A stretch of 64,000 nt of DNA from Pseudomonas sp. LFM046 (GTDB taxonomy: Bacteria; Pseudomonadota; Gammaproteobacteria; Pseudomonadales; Pseudomonadaceae). This document shows positions 29,034 through 38,060 of the stretch, piece after piece. The stretch covers positions 4,282,770-4,346,769 of the forward strand of contig NZ_JYKO02000001.1 in NCBI RefSeq assembly GCF_000949385.2, written 5' to 3'. The position numbers and the translations under genes are program-made. Numbering within the stretch: position 1 is the stretch's first letter; every line of letters starts with the position of its first letter. The notes below the pieces were generated by a model. That model had not been told where the DNA came from and made no database searches. It was given only the letters and a program-made list of their open reading frames with translations.

Positions 29034-29984
29034 TCATTGTGTTGCAGTGACCTCCGCTGCCCGCATGGACAGGGCCACCCGCTCGGCCGTCCCCAGGGGG
29101 ATCTCGCCGACCACGGTCACCATGACGTCGCCTTTCGGCGTACTGACCCGCTTGGACACCATGACCGTCGGCCCCAGCTGACTGCGGGCATCTTCGACCA
29201 CAGCACCGTTCAGGGGCTCGAGGAACACCGAGAAGCGCGCCAGACCATCGCTGTAGAGCAGGCTTGAAACGGCCTCGGAGGAAGCCGGGCTGCGCCGCTC
29301 CTGGGCACTGGTCAGGCTGAAGCCCGGCGGCAGCCATTCGGAGCGCCAGTGGGCGGGCTTTTCTTTCTGCTCATCGCTGACCCGCACCTCCTTGCAGGCC
29401 GCACCCGGCTGCAGGTCGGCATCAGCGGGGGCGGTAGCGGTATCGATGCGGGTGAACTGGAAGCGTTCCAGCAGTTGACCCTTGTCACTCAGCAGCAGGG
29501 ACTTGAGCGGCAGACCGGTGTCCCGGTCAAGATGCAGCTCGAAACCGTAGCGATGCTGATCGCGCGGAGTGAGGGTCAGGACCATGGCCGGCCGCCCGGC
29601 TACGCGGGACTCGCCGGCCAGGCGCAGGTCGTACCACTCGGAGAGCTGCTTGGCGTCAAGCGCACGAGCGGGCCAGACCCGGCCGTCGGACATCTGATCG
29701 GAAAGGGAGCCACTTACGCACTGGGTGCGCCCATTTACGCGCACCACCTCCTGCGCCGGACCATCGAGCTGCAACAGACGCTCGTGCACTTCCCCACTCT
29801 GCTGGACCTGATGCCAGACCTGATGAGTGGAGAAACTCCCATTTCGTTCGTAGACGAATGTTCCCTGGAAACTCTGGCGCTGCTCCGCTTCAGCGAGGCG
29901 CTGCAGCCAGTCCTGAGCGTCGGCGGCCTGGGCTGATTGAGTCAGCCAGCCGCCAAGCAAGATGAATACCGGAAGTGCGCGCAT
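29034..29984 (-). CDS. mucB: Periplasmic sigma-factor regulator MucB (RseB-like)
   Basis: Binds the periplasmic part of MucA and shields it from AlgW cleavage until lipid or LPS signals release it. The 316-residue precursor has a signal peptide (MRALPVFILLGGWLTQSAQAA, cleavage about residue 20), an N-terminal LolA/LolB-like domain (DWLQRLAEAEQRQSFQGTFVYERNG) and a smaller C-terminal MucA-contact domain (SEWLPPGFSLT onward). It starts 8 bp after the mucA stop. No defect is visible. Confidence 0.95.
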   Translation of the reverse strand: MRALPVFILLGGWLTQSAQAADAQDWLQRLAEAEQRQSFQGTFVYERNGSFSTHQVWHQVQQSGEVHERLLQLDGPAQEVVRVNGRTQCVSGSLSDQMSDGRVWPARALDAKQLSEWYDLRLAGESRVAGRPAMVLTLTPRDQHRYGFELHLDRDTGLPLKSLLLSDKGQLLERFQFTRIDTATAPADADLQPGAACKEVRVSDEQKEKPAHWRSEWLPPGFSLTSAQERRSPASSEAVSSLLYSDGLARFSVFLEPLNGAVVEDARSQLGPTVMVSKRVSTPKGDVMVTVVGEIPLGTAERVALSMRAAEVTATQ

Positions 29985-29992
29985 GTTCCTCC

Positions 29993-30586
29993 TCAGCGGC
30001 TCTCCAGACTGGCAGCGCGGGCATAGGGCAATGCGCTGTCGCTACCGCTCATAGCGGCCTGCTGAGCGTGCTGCCGCAGATAAGCCGGCAAGCGCTTCTC
30101 GTGCCAGCCAGACGACGACTGGGTCGCGCCGATGGGCTGTTGCGCCTGCTGCGTATCCTCACTATAGCCAGCCAGAACGGCACCCTGTTGCGCCTGCGGC
30201 ATTACCATGGCCGGCTGGCTGCCCTGCTGCTGCGCCAGCTGCTGGGTGCCCGCCACCTCATCATGGTTGTACAGGCGTACACCGGCCAGTACGGCCAGGG
30301 TCACCGATGCGGCTACGGCAATGCGGCCCAGGTTGCGCCACGGAGCACGTGCAACCGGTTTGGCCGGGACAGCCTCCTCGGCCAGCGCGGCGGATACCGC
30401 GGCAGCGATGTCCAGGCGCGGCTCCAGCAGCTCCTTGTGCATCACAGCCCGGGCGATCTGGTAACGCGACCAGGTTGCCCGCAATTCTTGATCTTCGCTG
30501 GCGGCGAGAACTCGACGCAGCTCCAGTTCGTCCGCCTCGTTATCCATCACCGCGGACAGCGATTCCTGCAAAGCTTCACGACTCAT
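29993..30586 (-). CDS. mucA: Anti-sigma factor MucA
   Basis: Inner-membrane anti-sigma factor that holds AlgU inactive; its regulated cleavage turns on the envelope stress and alginate response. The 197-residue product has an AlgU-binding cytoplasmic N-terminus (MSREALQESLSAVMDNEADELELRRVL), one membrane helix (about 86-103, IAVAASVTLAVLAGVRLY) and a glutamine-rich periplasmic tail. I chose ATG 30586 to match the family. The reading frame is intact, so there is no sign of the truncations typical of mucoid isolates. It lies 31 bp after algU. Confidence 0.96.
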   Translation of the reverse strand: MSREALQESLSAVMDNEADELELRRVLAASEDQELRATWSRYQIARAVMHKELLEPRLDIAAAVSAALAEEAVPAKPVARAPWRNLGRIAVAASVTLAVLAGVRLYNHDEVAGTQQLAQQQGSQPAMVMPQAQQGAVLAGYSEDTQQAQQPIGATQSSSGWHEKRLPAYLRQHAQQAAMSGSDSALPYARAASLESR

Positions 30587-30617
30587 GGCGGTTCCCCTCT
30601 TGGCTGTCGCCGCTGTC

Positions 30618-31199
30618 TCAGGTTCCATGCAACAAAGGTTGCAAGGCTTTATCGATGGCTTCCCGCGCCCTGAAGATGCGGGATCGCACAGTACCCACGG
30701 GACACTGCATGACACTCGCAATGTCCTCGTAACTAAGACCATCGAACTCGCGCAAAGTCAGGGCCGTGCGCAGGTCCTCCGGTAGTTGCTGGATGCTCCG
30801 GTGCACTGTGGCCTCGATCTCGTCGCGAAGCAGGGCTCGCTCCGGCGACTCGATATCCTTGAGGGCGTGGTCGCCGTCATAAAACTCGGCGTCCTCAGCA
30901 CTTACATCACTGTCTGGCGGGCGTCTTCCACGCGCCACCAGATGGTTTTTCGCCGTATTGATGGCGATGCGATACAGCCACGTATAAAACGCACTGTCAC
31001 CGCGGAAGTTTCCAAGTGCGCGGTAAGCCTTGATGAAGGCTTCCTGGGCTACGTCCTGGGCTTCCTGGGCGTCATGCACGAAGCGCACGATCAACCCCAG
31101 AATCTTGTGCTGGTACTTCAACACCAGCAGATCGAAAGCCCGCTTGTCGCCCCGCTGCACCCGTTCGACCAGTTGCTGATCCTGTTCCTGGGTTAGCAT
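30618..31199 (-). CDS. algU: Extracytoplasmic-function sigma factor AlgU (RpoE-like)
   Basis: Sigma-22 of Pseudomonas, directing envelope stress, alginate and osmotic-response genes. The 193-residue product has region 2 (QHKILGLIVRFVHDAQEAQDVAQEAFIKAYRALGNFRGDSAFYTWLYRIA) and region 4 (LPEDLRTALTLREFDGLSYEDIASVMQCPVGTVRSRIFRAREA). I chose ATG 31199, 6 bp after GAGGAG; a GTG two codons upstream lies inside that site. A GAACTT-N16-TCTAT promoter lies 60-86 bp upstream, consistent with autoregulation. It is divergent from nadB. Confidence 0.98.
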   Translation of the reverse strand: MLTQEQDQQLVERVQRGDKRAFDLLVLKYQHKILGLIVRFVHDAQEAQDVAQEAFIKAYRALGNFRGDSAFYTWLYRIAINTAKNHLVARGRRPPDSDVSAEDAEFYDGDHALKDIESPERALLRDEIEATVHRSIQQLPEDLRTALTLREFDGLSYEDIASVMQCPVGTVRSRIFRAREAIDKALQPLLHGT

Positions 31200-31258
31200 G
31201 AACACTCCTCGTCGATCTCTAAGGGGTGTTGCGCTAGCCAGTGGATCGGCTTGCCAAA

Positions 31259-31285
31259 ATAGACTCGGGCGTTGCGCAAAAGTTC
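31259..31285 (-). promoter_or_regulatory. AlgU-type autoregulated promoter of algU
   Basis: On the minus strand GAACTT (-35), 16 bases, then TCTAT (-10), against the AlgU/RpoE consensus GAACTT-N16/17-TCtgA. It ends about 60 bp before the algU ATG. The match and position agree with the known self-activation of algU. Confidence 0.8.
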
Positions 31286-31467
31286 TCCCCTCAATGCAAG
31301 CTTCCTGCAGATTGTTTTCTCGTCTGCACGGAATGGCGCAGCAGGGCTCGCGGCCATGCTGCGCCGAAAATTAGTCGCTTGATCTACAGGCATCCGGGCT
31401 GCACATTTCAAGTGCATTCGTTGCGTCAGTGTAAGCAAGCACCGTCTCTTTAAAATGGTGACCCTGA

Positions 31468-31494
31468 ATGGAACCTGAACGACTAAAAAAGTTC
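31468..31494 (-). promoter_or_regulatory. Second, weaker AlgU-like promoter candidate
   Basis: The minus strand has a perfect GAACTT -35 followed after 16 bases by TCCAT. The -10 match is poor, but P. aeruginosa algU has several promoters, some AlgU-dependent, so an upstream one here is plausible. It lies within the 381-bp algU-nadB gap, which otherwise holds only the nadB promoter (a TATACT hexamer at 31547-31552). Confidence 0.4.
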
Positions 31495-31580
31495 CGTGGC
31501 GCCATGCATGGTCATAAGCGCGCTATTTTGCCGGCCACCCCGGCTATATACTAGCCGCCGCTTTTTTCGCGGGAACCGAC

Positions 31581-33197
31581 ATGAGCCAACATTTCCAGCA
31601 TGACGTACTGGTCATCGGCAGCGGCGCCGCCGGCCTGACCCTGGCCCTCACCCTGCCCTCGCACCTGAACATCGTCGTGCTGAGCAAGGCCGACCTCAGC
31701 AATGGTTCGACCTACTGGGCCCAGGGCGGGGTCGCTGCTGTGCTGGACGATACCGACACCGTCGATTCCCACGTCGAAGACACCCTGGTTGCCGGCGCCG
31801 GCCTGTGCCGCGAGGACGCCGTGCGTTTCACGGTAGAACACAGCCGCTCGGCCATCCAATGGCTGATCGATCAGGGCGTACCCTTCACCCGTGAAGACGA
31901 GAGCGCCCGCGAAGACGGTGGCTTCGAATTCCACCTCACCCGCGAAGGGGGCCACAGCCATCGGCGTATCATTCATGCCGCCGATGCCACCGGCGCCGCC
32001 ATCTTCAATACCCTGCTCGAGCAGGCGAAGAAGCGCCCGAACATCCAATTGCTGGAACAACGCGTCGCCGTCGACCTGATCACCGAGCGCAAGCTGGGCC
32101 GCAAAGGCCAGCGCTGCCTGGGCGCCTATGTGCTCAACCGCAACAACGGTGAAGTGGATACCTTTCACGCGCGCTTCACGGTGCTGGCCTCCGGCGGTGC
32201 AGCCAAGGTCTACCTCTATACCAGCAACCCGGACAGCGCCTGTGGCGACGGCATCGCCATGGCCTGGCGGGCCGGCTGCCGGGTGGGCAACCTGGAGTTC
32301 AACCAGTTCCACCCGACCTGCCTCTATCACCCCCAGGCCAAGAGCTTCCTGATCACAGAAGCCGTGCGCGGCGAAGGCGGCCTGCTCAAGCTGCCCAATG
32401 GCGAGCGCTTCATGCAGCGTTTCCATCCGCGCGCCGAACTGGCGCCACGCGACGTGGTAGCTCGCGCCATCGACCACGAGATGAAGCGCCTTGGTGTGGA
32501 TTGCGTCTACCTGGACATCAGCCACAAGCCCGCGGAATTCGTGAAGAGCCACTTCCCGACCGTCTACGAGCGCTGCCTGGATTTCGGCATCGATATCACC
32601 CGCAAGCCCATCCCGGTGGTGCCGGCGGCGCACTACACCTGCGGCGGCGTCGTCGTCGACCAGCACGGCTGCACTGATATCCCCGGCCTCTACGCCATCG
32701 GCGAAACCAGCTTCACCGGCCTGCACGGTGCCAATCGCATGGCCAGCAATTCGCTGCTGGAATGCTTCGTCTATGGGCGCTCGGCAGCGGAGGACATCGT
32801 CCGCCAGCTGGACAAGGTGTCGATGCCTCTCAGCCTGCCGACCTGGGACGCCAGCCAGGTGACCGACTCGGACGAAGACGTGATCATCGCCCACAACTGG
32901 GACGAACTACGGCGATTCATGTGGGACTACGTGGGCATCGTGCGCACCAACAAACGCCTGCAACGCGCCCAGCACCGGGTACGCCTGCTGCTCAGCGAGA
33001 TCGACGAGTTCTATAGCAACTACAAGGTCAGCCGGGACCTGATCGAACTGCGCAACCTGGCGCTGGTGGCGGAACTGATGATCCGCTCGGCGATGCAGCG
33101 CCACGAGAGCCGCGGCCTGCACTACACCCTGGACTACCCGGACCTGCTCCCCGAGGCCAAGGACACTATCCTGGTTCCGCCCACCTTCGGCGACTGA
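31581..33197 (+). CDS. nadB: L-aspartate oxidase NadB
   Basis: FAD enzyme that oxidises L-aspartate to iminoaspartate, the first step of de novo NAD synthesis. The 538-residue product has the dinucleotide-binding motif [15 protein letters not shown] near residue 10, the [17 protein letters not shown] block, the active-site [17 protein letters not shown] and [10 protein letters not shown], and [20 protein letters not shown]; the C-terminal helical domain is complete. Start ATG 31581. Its last 32 bp overlap the convergent ygfX gene. Confidence 0.97.
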   Translation: MSQHFQHDVLVIGSGAAGLTLALTLPSHLNIVVLSKADLSNGSTYWAQGGVAAVLDDTDTVDSHVEDTLVAGAGLCREDAVRFTVEHSRSAIQWLIDQGVPFTREDESAREDGGFEFHLTREGGHSHRRIIHAADATGAAIFNTLLEQAKKRPNIQLLEQRVAVDLITERKLGRKGQRCLGAYVLNRNNGEVDTFHARFTVLASGGAAKVYLYTSNPDSACGDGIAMAWRAGCRVGNLEFNQFHPTCLYHPQAKSFLITEAVRGEGGLLKLPNGERFMQRFHPRAELAPRDVVARAIDHEMKRLGVDCVYLDISHKPAEFVKSHFPTVYERCLDFGIDITRKPIPVVPAAHYTCGGVVVDQHGCTDIPGLYAIGETSFTGLHGANRMASNSLLECFVYGRSAAEDIVRQLDKVSMPLSLPTWDASQVTDSDEDVIIAHNWDELRRFMWDYVGIVRTNKRLQRAQHRVRLLLSEIDEFYSNYKVSRDLIELRNLALVAELMIRSAMQRHESRGLHYTLDYPDLLPEAKDTILVPPTFGD

Positions 33198-33618
33198 ACC
33201 CCAGCCTCACCCGCAACCGGCGGTGCTGCTCCTGATCGAGGGCATCCGCCGGAATGCACAGCCCCCTCCCCCACCATTCTCCCGACAGACGGAAACGCAG
33301 GATCACCGCCTGCGGCAGCGCGAGGCTGTCCGGCCGCAGCTGGACCGAACGCCAGCCGTCGGCGGCACGCCAGAGTTGCCAGCCGTCGCCATCCAGGCGC
33401 AACCCGGTAAAAGCCTTGGGGGAAGTCAGGAGAATCTGCCTGGGCAGGCACCAGGCGGCGTGTGCAGCGCAGGCAAGGACGCCGGCGAGCCGCGCCCAGA
33501 AGGGAACATCGGCAACCGACAAGGCCAGGACGGCCAGGAACGACAGGATCAGGTAAAGGGCCAGCAGGCGCCGCGAGGGGCGCCAATGGCACTCGAAAAC
33601 TTCACTTGGGCTGGACAC
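33166..33618 (-). CDS. ygfX: YgfX-family membrane protein (SdhE-associated)
   Basis: Small inner-membrane protein, 150 residues, with a short N-terminal segment containing [13 protein letters not shown], two hydrophobic helices (about 17-55) and a C-terminal soluble half with [10 protein letters not shown] and [12 protein letters not shown]. In E. coli YgfX has been described as partner of SdhE (toxin-antitoxin role claimed, then revised to flavinylation-related). The start is GTG 33618, overlapping the sdhE stop by 17 bp. Its 3' end overlaps nadB on the other strand by 32 bp. The symbol is by family and position. Confidence 0.8.
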   Translation of the reverse strand: MSSPSEVFECHWRPSRRLLALYLILSFLAVLALSVADVPFWARLAGVLACAAHAAWCLPRQILLTSPKAFTGLRLDGDGWQLWRAADGWRSVQLRPDSLALPQAVILRFRLSGEWWGRGLCIPADALDQEQHRRLRVRLGFSRRRWAEPG

Positions 33619-33856
33619 GGTCCAGGATCATGCGAACCATGCGGCGCAGGTCCGCATCTTCCGGCTCGCCACGCTGCATGAACCAGCCGAACATGTCCTG
33701 GTCCTCGCACTCCAGCAGCTTGCGGTAGCGAGCCTGGTCTTCGGCGTCGAGACTCGGATAGACCTCCTGCACGAAGGGGACCAGCAGCACATCCAGTTCG
33801 AGCATGCCGCGACGGCTGTGCCAGAAGAGTCGGTTCAGTTCAATTGCGTCGGCCAT
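33602..33856 (-). CDS. sdhE: FAD assembly factor SdhE
   Basis: Promotes covalent attachment of FAD to succinate dehydrogenase and fumarate reductase flavoproteins. The 84-residue protein keeps the diagnostic [10 protein letters not shown] block (the RGxxE surface) and [15 protein letters not shown] chose ATG 33856 ([12 protein letters not shown]); longer readings add 22 arginine/glycine-rich residues. It is followed by ygfX with overlap and is divergent from ygfZ, an arrangement shared with many gammaproteobacteria. Confidence 0.93.
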   Translation of the reverse strand: MADAIELNRLFWHSRRGMLELDVLLVPFVQEVYPSLDAEDQARYRKLLECEDQDMFGWFMQRGEPEDADLRRMVRMILDRVQPK

Positions 33857-33975
33857 CACAGCGCCTCCAGGAGAGAGGCGCGCATTATAACCACAGCCGC
33901 TGCCCCGGGCACCCGCTGACAAGGCACCAGCGGGACTCTATGATGGCGCCCCAGACTTTTTTCCAGCGATCCGCA

Positions 33976-34917
33976 ATGGCCGACTCAGCATTCTTCTGCA
34001 CGCTCACTCATGAAGGCCTGCTCGCCGTTCGCGGCGTGGATGCCGCGAAATTCCTCCAGGGCCAGTTGACCTGCAACCTCAGTTACCTCGACCAGGCCAC
34101 CAGCAGCCTGGGTGCCCGCTGCACCCCCAAGGGCCGGATGATCTCCAGCTTCCGCATCCTCGCCCAGGGCGAAGGCTTCCTCCTCGCCATGTCCCGCGAG
34201 TTGGTGGAAGCCCAACTGGCCGACCTGAAGAAATACGCCGTCTTTTCCAAGTCCAGCCTGGCCGACGAAAGCGCCGACTGGACACGTTTCGGCCTCAGCC
34301 AGGGCGACGGCGTCCTGCTCGCCCTTGGCCTCGACCTGCCCCAGACCGCCGACAGCGTGGCCCGCGAAGGCAACCTGATTGCCGTGCGCCTTCCCGACGG
34401 CCGCGCCGAACTCTGGGCGCCCAGCGCTGAAGCCGGCGCCCTCGAATCCCGCCTCGCCGCCCAACTGCCGCAGGCCCCGCTGGACGCCTGGCTGCTGGCC
34501 CAGGTCCGCGCGGGCATCGGCCAGGTCCTCGGCGCCACCCGCGAGCTGTTCATCCCGCAGATGATCAACCTTCAGGCCCTGGGCGGCGTCAGCTTCAAGA
34601 AGGGCTGCTATACCGGACAGGAAATCGTCGCCCGCATGCAGTACCTGGGCAAGCTCAAGCGCCGCCTCTATCGCCTGGCACTGGTCGGAGGCGACCTGCC
34701 CCAGCCGGGCCAGGAGCTCTTCTCCCCGGTGCACCAGAGCTCGGTGGGCGAAGTCGTGCTGGCGGCGCCGACGGAAAACGGCTGCGAACTGCTCGCCGTG
34801 CTTCAGGAAGATGCTGTGAACGATGGCCGCATCAGCCTGGGCGCCGCCGATGGTCCGGCCCTGAACCTGCTGAGCCTGCCCTACACCCTGGACGCTGACC
34901 GCGAAATCCAACGCTAG
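33976..34917 (+). CDS. ygfZ: tRNA-modifying / Fe-S protein YgfZ
   Basis: Folate-dependent protein that supports assembly or repair of certain iron-sulfur enzymes such as MiaB. The 313-residue product has the aminomethyltransferase-like fold: GLLAVRGVDAAKFLQGQLTCNL at the N-terminus and the signature KKGCYTGQEIVARMQYLGKLKRRLYRL with the conserved cysteine at residue 211. I chose ATG 33976 (MADSAFFCTLTHEG). It is divergent from sdhE, 119 bp apart; both concern cofactor loading of respiratory enzymes. Confidence 0.92.
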   Translation: MADSAFFCTLTHEGLLAVRGVDAAKFLQGQLTCNLSYLDQATSSLGARCTPKGRMISSFRILAQGEGFLLAMSRELVEAQLADLKKYAVFSKSSLADESADWTRFGLSQGDGVLLALGLDLPQTADSVAREGNLIAVRLPDGRAELWAPSAEAGALESRLAAQLPQAPLDAWLLAQVRAGIGQVLGATRELFIPQMINLQALGGVSFKKGCYTGQEIVARMQYLGKLKRRLYRLALVGGDLPQPGQELFSPVHQSSVGEVVLAAPTENGCELLAVLQEDAVNDGRISLGAADGPALNLLSLPYTLDADREIQR

Positions 34918-34948
34918 CCCGCCCTTTCGGCCACTGACGAGAATCTCC

Positions 34949-35785
34949 ATGAGCAAGCTTGCAGAAAAAGTCCAACAGGAACTGATCCAGGCCATCGACA
35001 ACGACGAACTGGTATTGCCGACGCTGCCGGAAGTGGCGCTCAAGGTGCGCGAGACTGCCGAAGACCCGAACTCCAGCATCCAGGACCTGACCAAGGTGAT
35101 CGGCAACGACGCCGCGCTGACCGCCCGCATCATCAAGGTGGTGAACAGCCCGCTGCTGCGCACCAACAAGGAAATCACCGACCTGCAGATGGCCATCGGC
35201 CGCCTGGGCATCAACTACACCAGCAACCTGGCCACCGGCCTGGCCATGGAGCAGATGTTCCAGGCCACCTCGGACGTGGTCGACCGCAAGATGCGCGAAG
35301 TCTGGAACAAGAGCACCGAAATCGCCGGCATCTGCCACGTGCTCTGCCGCCACTACACCCGCCTGCTGCCCGACCAGGCCACCCTGGCCGGCCTGGTGCA
35401 CCAGATCGGCGTGCTGCCGATCCTCACCTACGCCGAGGAACACAATGAGCTGCTGGCCGACTCCATCAGCCTCAACCATGTGATCGAGCGCATCCATCCG
35501 CTGATTGGCGACCGCATTCTGCGCGCCTGGGAATTCCCCGAGCCGATCGCATCCATCCCCAGCCAGTACCTGGACTTCAGCCGCGACTCCGCCCGCGCCG
35601 ACTACATCGACATCGTCCAGGTCGCCACCCTGCAGAGCTACCTGGGTAGCGAGCACCCCTTCACCCAGCTGGATTGGAGCCAGGTGCCCGCCTTCGGCAA
35701 GCTCGGCCTCGACACCAATGTCGATATGCAAGCCGATGAGGACCTCTCCGCCGCCATGGAAGCGGCCATGAGCATGCTCCAGTAA
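34949..35785 (+). CDS. HDOD-domain protein
   Basis: A 278-residue protein made almost entirely of an HDOD domain, a catalytically silent relative of HD phosphohydrolases used in signalling scaffolds. Blocks seen: LVLPTLPEVALKVRETAEDPNSSIQDLTKVIGNDAALTARIIKVVNSP and ATLAGLVHQIGVLPILTYAEE. No receiver, GGDEF or EAL domain is attached. An AGAATCTCC context precedes the ATG, 31 bp after ygfZ, so they may be co-transcribed. Role unknown; proteins of this class often feed into stress or biofilm signalling. Confidence 0.85.
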   Translation: MSKLAEKVQQELIQAIDNDELVLPTLPEVALKVRETAEDPNSSIQDLTKVIGNDAALTARIIKVVNSPLLRTNKEITDLQMAIGRLGINYTSNLATGLAMEQMFQATSDVVDRKMREVWNKSTEIAGICHVLCRHYTRLLPDQATLAGLVHQIGVLPILTYAEEHNELLADSISLNHVIERIHPLIGDRILRAWEFPEPIASIPSQYLDFSRDSARADYIDIVQVATLQSYLGSEHPFTQLDWSQVPAFGKLGLDTNVDMQADEDLSAAMEAAMSMLQ

Positions 35786-35851
35786 TTTCACACGCATAGG
35801 TCCATCCGGCGCTATTCTCAGGCTTCCCCTGACGTAGCCGGATGGACCCGC

Positions 35852-36607
35852 ATGCGTGCACTGCTTCTCGCCCTATGCCTGCTCTGCCACGGCCTCGCCG
35901 CCGCGGAAGAAGTGCGCCTGACCAACGGCGAGTGGGCGCCCTACCTGGGAGCCCATCTGCCATATCAAGGGGTGGCGTCGCGCATCATCCAGGAAGCCTT
36001 CGCCCTGGAAGGCGTCCAGGTGCGCTGGGAGTTCTATCCCTGGGCCCGCTCGATGCACCTTGCCGAACGAGGTGAACGCGCCGGCACCGCCGTCTGGCTA
36101 CGCAGCCCGGAGCGGGAGCAACGCTTCTATATCAGCGATCCGGTGGTGGAGAGTTCCTACTACTTCTTCCACCGCAAGGACCGCCCCATGGACTGGAAGC
36201 AGGTTTCCGACCTCAAGGACCTGCGCCTGGGCGGCGCCCTGGGCTACGACTACGGGGCAGAGTTCCAGCAGGCGGAACACGAACACCGTATCCAGGTCCA
36301 GCGGCTGAGCGGTGAGGAGCAAGGCATGCGCATGGTCCTGGCCGGCAGGCTGGACGCTTTCCCCATGGACAAGGTGGTGGCCTTCGCCCTGCTCAACGAT
36401 AAGTTCAGCTCCGCCGAGCGCGTTCAGATGAGCTTTCACCCTCTGCCCCTTCGCACCGACAGCCTGCACCTGATGCTGTCCCGCGAAGTGCCCGGCAATG
36501 CTGAGCTCATGGCCCGTTTCAACAAGGGCCTCGCCCTGCTGCGCGAAAGTGGCAAGGTCGCTCAGTACCTGCTGCAAGTGCAGCAGCCGCTGAGTCTGGC
36601 GCCGTAG
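35852..36607 (+). CDS. Periplasmic solute-binding protein, type-3 family, without transporter
   Basis: A 251-residue precursor with a signal peptide (MRALLLALCLLCHGLAAAEE, cleavage about residue 18) and a type-3 solute-binding fold: EVRLTNGEWAPYLGAHLPYQGVASRIIQEAF at the N-terminus, YDYGAEFQQAEH at the hinge and GMRMVLAGRLDAFPMDKVVAFALL. No permease or ATPase gene is nearby, and the ligand is not evident. Such lone proteins in Pseudomonas are often ligand sensors or work with a distant importer. It is convergent with tctE. Confidence 0.82.
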   Translation: MRALLLALCLLCHGLAAAEEVRLTNGEWAPYLGAHLPYQGVASRIIQEAFALEGVQVRWEFYPWARSMHLAERGERAGTAVWLRSPEREQRFYISDPVVESSYYFFHRKDRPMDWKQVSDLKDLRLGGALGYDYGAEFQQAEHEHRIQVQRLSGEEQGMRMVLAGRLDAFPMDKVVAFALLNDKFSSAERVQMSFHPLPLRTDSLHLMLSREVPGNAELMARFNKGLALLRESGKVAQYLLQVQQPLSLAP

Positions 36608-36674
36608 CTCAAAGCCCGCCTGTGTATGGGTGATTTCAATTGCCCCCACAACGCCCAGACAGGCGCGGATCCGA

Positions 36675-38060
36675 TCATGCCGGCGGAAAACTCACCCGCA
36701 CCTTGAGCCCGCCCGCCGCGCCATCATGAAGGCTGATTTCCGCCTGATGGGCCTGGCAGATCTCGCCGACGATCGCCAGGCCCAAGCCGGCGCCACTCCC
36801 CTGCATGCTGCGCCGATAGAAACGCTGGAACACCTTGTCGCGCTCCTCGGGCGGGATGCCGCTACCATCGTCCTCCACCTCCAGAATGGCCGGCGCCGCC
36901 ACCCGCAGCACCACATTGCCGCCGTTGGGCGTGTGGGCCAGGGCGTTATCCACCAGGTTGCAGAGCAGTTCATTGAGCAGGGTCGGCTCTCCCATCACCC
37001 AGGCCTGATCTTCAGCCTCCAGTGCCAGGGCCACGCCACGGGCATGGGCCAGGGGCGCCAGGGCCATGCCCAGCTCCCGGGCGAGTTGACCCAGTTCGAT
37101 GCGCTCGGCGCCGCCTTCGGCAATGGCCCGCGCCCCGCTCTCGATGCGCGCCAGGGACAGCAACTGGTTGGCCAGATGAGTCAGCCGATCAGTGTTCTGT
37201 GCAGCCTCCTCCAGCGTCGAACGCCAGATCACCGGGTCCTCCTCCCGCAGCCCCAGGTCCACCCGAGCCTTGAGGGCGGCCAGCGGTGTGCGCAGTTCAT
37301 GGGACGCATCGGCAATGAAATCCGCCTGGCGCTGGAACAATCCACGCAGGCGTTCGGTGAACTGGTTGAGGGCATCCACCAGGGGCCGCAGCTCCCGCTG
37401 CACCGCCACCTCAGGCAAGGGCCGCAGGTCATCCACCTGGCGCTCTTCCACAGCCAGGCGCAGCTTGTTCAGCGGCCGCAGCGCAGCGCTGACCGCCAGC
37501 CACACCAGCACCAGCGCCACCACCACCAGCAGCACCAACCGCCACAGGCTGTCCACCAGCAGGCCACGGGCAAGACGCTCGCGGGCGCTTTCAGTCTCGG
37601 CTACACGAATTTCGGCGATACCGTTCAGGCGCGGCTCGCTCACCGGTTGCAAGAGGCTGACCACTCGCACGCCCACCCCCTGGTACTCGCCATCGTAGAA
37701 GCGCGCCAGCGCCGGGTAATCGTCCGTGCGCTTGGTGCCGGGCGGCGGTGGCGGGAGATTGTCGTAGCCCGAAACCAGTTTCCCGTCCGGGTCGATCACC
37801 TGGTAGAAAATCCGCCCCGCGAGGTCGTAGGCGAACACATCCAGCGCCACATAGGGCACGTCCGCCTTGAGGCGCCCGTCGTTCTCGTAAAGCCCGTCGG
37901 CGATGGCCCGTGCCGAAGCCAGCAGCGTGCGGTCATAGGCGGTGTCGGCGGCCTGGCGGGCGTTCCAGTAGGAGCTCGAGCTGGCGATCAGCAGCAAGGC
38001 GCCCAGCATCAGCGCCAGACGGCGCAGCAGCCGCCCGCGCAGGCTGCCGGCTTCACGCAT
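36675..38060 (-). CDS. tctE: Sensor histidine kinase TctE
   Basis: Inner-membrane sensor of the TctDE system that responds to citrate-like tricarboxylates. The 461-residue product has two membrane helices (about 13-30 and 170-192) around a periplasmic 2CSK-type sensor domain, then a HisKA domain with His254 (ADASHELRTPL) and an ATPase domain (NLVDNALAHT, DDGSGIPPEER, GAGLGLAIV). I chose ATG 38060, which overlaps the tctD stop by 8 bp; the frame extends ten codons further upstream within tctD. The PPPPPG run near residue 103 is in the sensor domain. Confidence 0.92.
   Translation of the reverse strand: MREAGSLRGRLLRRLALMLGALLLIASSSSYWNARQAADTAYDRTLLASARAIADGLYENDGRLKADVPYVALDVFAYDLAGRIFYQVIDPDGKLVSGYDNLPPPPPGTKRTDDYPALARFYDGEYQGVGVRVVSLLQPVSEPRLNGIAEIRVAETESARERLARGLLVDSLWRLVLLVVVALVLVWLAVSAALRPLNKLRLAVEERQVDDLRPLPEVAVQRELRPLVDALNQFTERLRGLFQRQADFIADASHELRTPLAALKARVDLGLREEDPVIWRSTLEEAAQNTDRLTHLANQLLSLARIESGARAIAEGGAERIELGQLARELGMALAPLAHARGVALALEAEDQAWVMGEPTLLNELLCNLVDNALAHTPNGGNVVLRVAAPAILEVEDDGSGIPPEERDKVFQRFYRRSMQGSGAGLGLAIVGEICQAHQAEISLHDGAAGGLKVRVSFPPA

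Noticed and set aside
33166..33856. Reading ygfX-sdhE as a toxin-antitoxin pair
   Set aside because: That label comes from early E. coli work; SdhE has an established role in flavinylation and the RGxxE surface is intact here, so an assembly role is the better call.
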